The position numbers were made by a program, and so were the translations under genes. Below, one piece after another: positions 8,328-11,779 of a DNA stretch of 11,779 nt (position 1 is its first letter; each line of letters starts with the position of its first letter). The DNA comes from Methylococcaceae bacterium (GTDB taxonomy: Bacteria; Pseudomonadota; Gammaproteobacteria; Methylococcales; Methylomonadaceae): NCBI GenBank assembly GCA_947505055.1, contig CANNLO010000132.1, forward strand, positions 1-11,779. The letters run 5' to 3'. The notes beneath the pieces are model-generated. The model saw only the letters and a list, made by a program, of their open reading frames with translations. It had not been told where the DNA came from and searched no databases.

Positions 8328-9731
8328 ATGGATATTCCAGAAAATGCTGCCGACCTAGTTAAATTGGCGATAAAGTCTAGTGACGCCTACATTGCTGCAG
8401 CAGTTCATAAAGTTGCGTCAGAAAGTGATAAGGTAAAGTTAGAGTCATTGATGTTTGGTAAGCGACGCAATGCATTGATGCTAGCAAAATGGGAGTACAC
8501 GCCGGCATCTGTATTGCTGGCGCTCTCAAATAGCACTGATGGGGCTGTAGTGGTGAGATTGGACAAAAACCCAAGCACCCCTTCTCAGGCTATGACTAAT
8601 CTTTATCTTGAAAAATTTGACGATTCCAAAAGAAATTTAACGTTAACGGTGTTAATTGCACAGCATCAGCATACGCCAATTGGTATTTTGGAATGCCTTG
8701 CTAAATTTGATGACAATATTGAAAGCCTGATGGCAGTAAGCAAAAATCCAACAATTAATGCTGATGTATTAAGGGTTTTAATGAATCGTATGGGTAATAG
8801 TCACAACTTTAATTCATTAAAAAAAAATGTAGCAACGCATCCATCTGCTACAGCTGATTTACTTGAATATATTTATTGCGATAGTGATGCCTATACGCGC
8901 GCCGCGGTGATAAGTCATGCTCACTGTCCACAGTTTTTGATAGAACGTGCTTTGAATGATGATGTAATAGTAATGCGGCAGTTGGCAGCAAGTAGTCGCT
9001 TAACGAAAGACATGCTGGCTAAATTGGCATTATATAAAGATAAAGTTATCAGACGTAGAATTGCTTCTAATCTGACATTAACCAGAGACTTGATAACGCT
9101 GCTAGTTAAGGATAGCAATAATGCTGTAAGGCGCGAAATTGCAGCAAGAGCTGATTTAACCGTTAATAACATTAAGTATCTAATGTGTGACAGTGATCAT
9201 TGGGTAAGAATGTGGTTGGCACGTAATCCGACAGTACCAGGCAAAGTTTTGGAAAGCCTTTCATTAGACCAGCACGCAGAGGTAAGGCGTGCTGTAGGTA
9301 GAAATCCACGTTGCCCAATTAAATTACTGAAAATTCTGTCAAAAGACAAACATCCGTGGGTTCGATCTGCAGTAGCTTATCAACATAGATCGCCTAGAAA
9401 ATTAATGCAAGAGCTTGCTGAAGACGCAGATGTTGATGTGTTGAGCGGCGTTGCTAATAACCCTAATACACCACAGCGAGTTTTACAAAAGTTAACAGCC
9501 TCGCCAGAAGCAGATGTGCGACGAGGCGTTATTTTTAATTACAAGGCAACACGTAAGACTTTGTTACCGCTATTAAAAGACTCATATTACCTACATCGAT
9601 TGATGTTAGTGACTAATTCTAAGTTGAAAGAGAAGGATAAATGGCATTTACGCCATGATCCTGATTATCAGGTGAGATTTGCTGTTTTTAAATGGTTGGT
9701 TGATAGATTGAACAAAGTGATTGTGTATTAA
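8328..9731 (+). CDS. LRV-type (leucine-rich repeat variant) repeat protein, function unknown
   Basis: This 467-residue solenoid protein is built from helical repeats of the LRV/HEAT-like type. From about residue 189 to 415 the pattern VRR-x-(V/I)A-x-NP-x-TP-x(3)-L-x-x-L recurs with a 26-residue period; its arginine position is seen at 242, 268, 294, 320, 346 and 398. More divergent repeats extend back to about residue 50. The Azotobacter LRV protein has an N-terminal cysteine cluster for 4Fe-4S; here the five cysteines (123, 184, 200, 287, 329) are scattered, so no such cluster is evident. I chose ATG 8328 because it lies one nt after the etfD-like stop (TGATATG), implying coupled translation; a longer frame from 8235 would overlap that gene by 92 nt. 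No signal peptide or membrane helix is seen. Its place between etfD-like and etfBA suggests a scaffold or assembly role for the electron-transfer proteins, which is inference. Confidence 0.75.
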   Translation: MDIPENAADLVKLAIKSSDAYIAAAVHKVASESDKVKLESLMFGKRRNALMLAKWEYTPASVLLALSNSTDGAVVVRLDKNPSTPSQAMTNLYLEKFDDSKRNLTLTVLIAQHQHTPIGILECLAKFDDNIESLMAVSKNPTINADVLRVLMNRMGNSHNFNSLKKNVATHPSATADLLEYIYCDSDAYTRAAVISHAHCPQFLIERALNDDVIVMRQLAASSRLTKDMLAKLALYKDKVIRRRIASNLTLTRDLITLLVKDSNNAVRREIAARADLTVNNIKYLMCDSDHWVRMWLARNPTVPGKVLESLSLDQHAEVRRAVGRNPRCPIKLLKILSKDKHPWVRSAVAYQHRSPRKLMQELAEDADVDVLSGVANNPNTPQRVLQKLTASPEADVRRGVIFNYKATRKTLLPLLKDSYYLHRLMLVTNSKLKEKDKWHLRHDPDYQVRFAVFKWLVDRLNKVIVY

Positions 9732-9752
9732 TTAATAAGTAATGAAGTTATT

Positions 9753-9757
9753 AGGAG
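9753..9757 (+). promoter_or_regulatory. Ribosome binding site of etfB
   Basis: AGGAG with a 7-nt purine-rich spacer precedes ATG 9765. It is a stronger site than those of the two genes before it, which fits a higher need for ETF than for the membrane protein or the LRV protein. Confidence 0.6.
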
Positions 9758-9764
9758 AAGAAAG

Positions 9765-10559
9765 ATGAAAATATTAGTTGCAGTAAAACAAGTGGCGGCA
9801 TTGGATGAAGACTTTGAAATCCGTGCTGATGGGAAAGATGTTGAAGAAGATTTTTTGCTGTACGACCTCAATGAATGGGATGACTTTTCTCTTGAAGAAG
9901 CGATGAAGATTAAAGAATCTAGCGATGTCGAAGTTGAGGTAGTCGTTGTTTCAATTGGCCCAGATCGCGTTGATGAAAGCCTACGAAAATGTTTAGCTAA
10001 AGGCGCTGATCGTGCCATCAGAGTTTGGGATGACAGCATCGAAGGTTCAGATGCTATTGTAATTGGACGTATCCTAGCTGCTGTTGTAAAAAAAGAAGCC
10101 CCAGATATGGTGTTTGCTGGCGTACAGTCATCTGATCAGGCATATGCATCAACAGGCATTTCCACTGCAGCTTATCTGAACTGGCCTCATGCTGCAGTAG
10201 TGGCAGATTTACAGTATAAACCTGGTGATAGTAAAGCTGTAATTCGTCGTGAGCTTGAAGGCGGTATGCTACAGGAAGTAGAAATTACTTGTCCAGCAGT
10301 GCTAACAATACAATTAGGTATTAATAAGCCAAGGTACGCATCACTACGTGGTATTAAGCAAGCAGCCGCTAAACCAATTGAAGAGGTTTCTCTAGCTGAT
10401 GTTGGTTTGAGTGTAGCTGATACAGGTGCTGGTAGCTCAATGTCACGCATCCGTCGCATGTATATACCGGCTAAGGGACGTGCTCAAATGATAGAAGGTA
10501 CGATTGCCGAACAAGCTGCAAAGTTGATCCAAATTATCAATGAATTTAAGGGAGTTTAA
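9765..10559 (+). CDS. etfB: Electron transfer flavoprotein beta subunit
   Basis: The 264-residue small ETF subunit binds AMP structurally and carries the partner-recognition loop. It begins MKILVAVKQVAAL and contains DLNEWDDFSLEEAMK (34-48), CLAKGADRA (76-84), GVQSSDQAYASTG (119-131) and the loop KPRYASLRGIK (188-198). Leu194 in that loop is the anchor residue known from W3A1 and human ETF. Length and sequence agree with the W3A1 beta subunit as I recall it. In this locus it accepts electrons from TMADH together with EtfA. The gene follows the LRV gene after 33 nt, and etfA starts one nt after its stop, so the two subunits are coupled for equal production. This is the group I type ETF order (beta then alpha). 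Confidence 0.96.
   Translation: MKILVAVKQVAALDEDFEIRADGKDVEEDFLLYDLNEWDDFSLEEAMKIKESSDVEVEVVVVSIGPDRVDESLRKCLAKGADRAIRVWDDSIEGSDAIVIGRILAAVVKKEAPDMVFAGVQSSDQAYASTGISTAAYLNWPHAAVVADLQYKPGDSKAVIRRELEGGMLQEVEITCPAVLTIQLGINKPRYASLRGIKQAAAKPIEEVSLADVGLSVADTGAGSSMSRIRRMYIPAKGRAQMIEGTIAEQAAKLIQIINEFKGV
10548..10554 (+). promoter_or_regulatory. Ribosome binding site of etfA inside the end of etfB
   Basis: AAGGGAG lies in the last codons of etfB, with a 6-nt spacer to ATG 10561. It fixes the etfA start there and not at the in-frame ATG 10540, which has no such site. Confidence 0.65.
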
Positions 10560-10560
10560 G

Positions 10561-11526
10561 ATGAGTACAATTTTAGTAATTGCGGAACATCGTAATAATG
10601 AATTACGCCCTGTTACCCTTGAGCTTATCTCAGCAGCACAAGTACTTAAAAAATCAGCTAACGACAAAGTGTTAGTTGCTGTCATTGGCAGTCAAGCTGA
10701 CAGTTTTGTTTCTGCTTTATCTGTGATTGGTGTAGATGAAGTAGTGGTAGTTAAGTCATCCGTTGTGGATTTTGACCCTGATATTTCAGAAGTTGCTGTT
10801 TCTGCTTTAATCGAATCAAGAAAACCATCAGTAGTGTTTTTGCCACATACGGTTGATTCGCTCGGTTACGCAGCAACCCTTGCCAGTAAGTCAGGCTATG
10901 GCTTTGCAACCGATGTATTTATAGCTGAATATCAGGGCGATGACTTAGTAGCCACCCGTGGCGGCTATAACCAAAAAGTGAATGTTGAGGTCGATTTTCC
11001 AGGTAAAGCCATTGTAGTCATGACTATTCGTGCTAGCGTATTTAAGGCGTTAGAAGGGACGGGTAATCCAGAGGTCACTCATTTTTCTTTACCTTCAGTA
11101 CAATCGCGCAGTCAGAATAAAGACTTTATCGAGCTTAGTGGCGGCAACGATATTGATATTACAACGGTTGATTTTATTATGTCTATTGGGCGTGGTATCG
11201 GCGAAGAAACTAATGTAGAACAGTTCCGTGAACTTGCAGAAACAGCAGGCGCTACTTTATGCTGTTCACGTCCAATTGCCGATGCTGGCTGGTTACCAAA
11301 ATCAAGGCAGGTAGGGCAATCTGGCAAAGTAGTGAGTTCATGCAAACTTTATGTAGCATTAGGTATTTCTGGATCAATTCAGCATATGGCAGGTATGAAG
11401 CATGTATCAACCATTGTGGCAGTTAATACTGACCCAAGTGCATCTATTTTTACAATTGCAAAATATGGAATCCTTGCAGATATATTTGATATTGAGGAAG
11501 AGTTAAGTAGTCAGCTTGCCGCATAA
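10561..11526 (+). CDS. etfA: Electron transfer flavoprotein alpha subunit
   Basis: The 321-residue large ETF subunit holds the FAD that shuttles electrons from TMADH. It begins MSTILVIAEHRNNELRPVTL, as the W3A1 subunit does from memory. The FAD domain shows CCSRPIADAGW (234-244) with Arg237, the residue that in W3A1 ETF lies over the flavin ring; VGQSGK (251-256); and GISGSIQHMAGM (268-279), the classical alpha-subunit signature. INTERIOR landmarks FLPHTVDSLGYA (93-104) and TRGGYNQKVNVEVDFPGK (132-149) fit the family. Start 10561 is chosen over 10540 because of the ribosome binding site at 10548 and the known N-terminus of the family. It is the last gene of the group, and no strong terminator follows. 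Confidence 0.96.
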   Translation: MSTILVIAEHRNNELRPVTLELISAAQVLKKSANDKVLVAVIGSQADSFVSALSVIGVDEVVVVKSSVVDFDPDISEVAVSALIESRKPSVVFLPHTVDSLGYAATLASKSGYGFATDVFIAEYQGDDLVATRGGYNQKVNVEVDFPGKAIVVMTIRASVFKALEGTGNPEVTHFSLPSVQSRSQNKDFIELSGGNDIDITTVDFIMSIGRGIGEETNVEQFRELAETAGATLCCSRPIADAGWLPKSRQVGQSGKVVSSCKLYVALGISGSIQHMAGMKHVSTIVAVNTDPSASIFTIAKYGILADIFDIEEELSSQLAA

Positions 11527-11531
11527 AGGAA

Positions 11532-11558
11532 ACTTAGTAAAAGCGAAGTAATTTTTTT
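11532..11558 (+). terminator. Weak possible terminator after etfA
   Basis: ACTT (11532-11535) and AAGT (11546-11549) can form only a 4-bp stem, but seven T follow (11552-11558). It sits 5 nt after the etfA stop. The U-tract is good and the stem is poor, so termination here is uncertain. Confidence 0.25.
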
Positions 11559-11779
11559 ATAGAATACACAGCATCAGGTTACGTATTCGTGCTCTTTATT
11601 TCGTTATCAGAAATCATACGATTTTATTCGTATACTTCTTTAGAAGTACGCCTTGAAGAGAATTACATGTGTTTTACTTATCCTATATCTTTAACTGGTA
11701 CAAAATTTAAAAAATTGTTTTTAGCATGAATAATCATAGGTAGGTTTCTATAGCTTTAATGCAATTGAATTCTATTAAT
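11559..11779. other. AT-rich tail with two small hairpins, no gene seen
   Basis: Two perfect 6-bp inverted repeats overlap by one base: ATACGA/TCGTAT (11616-11621 and 11628-11633) and TACTTC/GAAGTA (11633-11638 and 11643-11648, loop TTTA). Neither is followed by a U-tract. A 20-codon frame at 11667-11729 lacks a ribosome binding site. The region may hold the promoter of the next gene outside the window. Confidence 0.35.

Noticed and set aside
9728..10039. 103-residue antisense frame over etfB
   Set aside because: Ser-rich shadow of an acidic, conserved coding region.
10540..10560. In-frame upstream ATG for etfA at 10540
   Set aside because: The ribosome binding site at 10548-10554 lies downstream of it and points to 10561, and the family N-terminus begins MSxILVIAEH.
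11667..11729. 20-codon frame after etfA
   Set aside because: Too short, with no good ribosome binding site and no recognisable features.

Overview
The window looks like chromosomal DNA of an AT-rich methylotrophic betaproteobacterium of the Methylophilaceae (Methylophilus/Methylotenera type). The main reason is a complete trimethylamine dehydrogenase (tmd) and a matching ETF pair (etfB, etfA). From memory, both follow the Methylophilus methylotrophus W3A1 proteins almost residue for residue, including the FMN cysteine, the 4Fe-4S cysteines and the residues used for ETF docking. Genus is inferred; no alignment was run.

Layout. Positions 53-1532 hold a minus-strand operon: a DMT-superfamily permease, a 94-residue winged-helix protein that overlaps it by 4 nt (ATGA), and a 38-residue single-span membrane protein with a good ribosome binding site. 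A 429-bp divergent intergenic region (1533-1961) contains GATGATT-type inverted repeats and a strong stem-loop just before the next gene. The plus strand then carries an APC-family permease (1962-3659, TTG start) closed by a clear terminator. Next comes tmd (3869-6061), followed by a perfect 14-bp hairpin without a good U-tract. After that, etfD-like (6200-8326), an LRV-repeat protein (8328-9731), etfB (9765-10559) and etfA (10561-11526) form a tight co-directional group. The last 253 bp show only weak hairpins.

How the genes work together (partly inferred). The APC permease is the best candidate for amine uptake. TMADH converts trimethylamine to dimethylamine plus formaldehyde and passes electrons one at a time to ETF. 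The membrane iron-sulfur protein, with a NarI-like membrane part, two 4Fe-4S motifs and a CCG domain, is the probable ETF:quinone oxidoreductase. The locus would therefore encode the whole path from amine to quinone pool. The LRV protein sits inside this set with no known job. No dimethylamine or methylamine dehydrogenase, mobile element, CRISPR array or RNA gene was seen.

Main points of interest: the 38-residue membrane protein; the EtfD-like protein whose first CCG half keeps its framework but has lost its cysteines; the LRV protein with exact 26-residue periodicity inside an electron-transfer operon; and the inverted repeats in the divergent promoter region.
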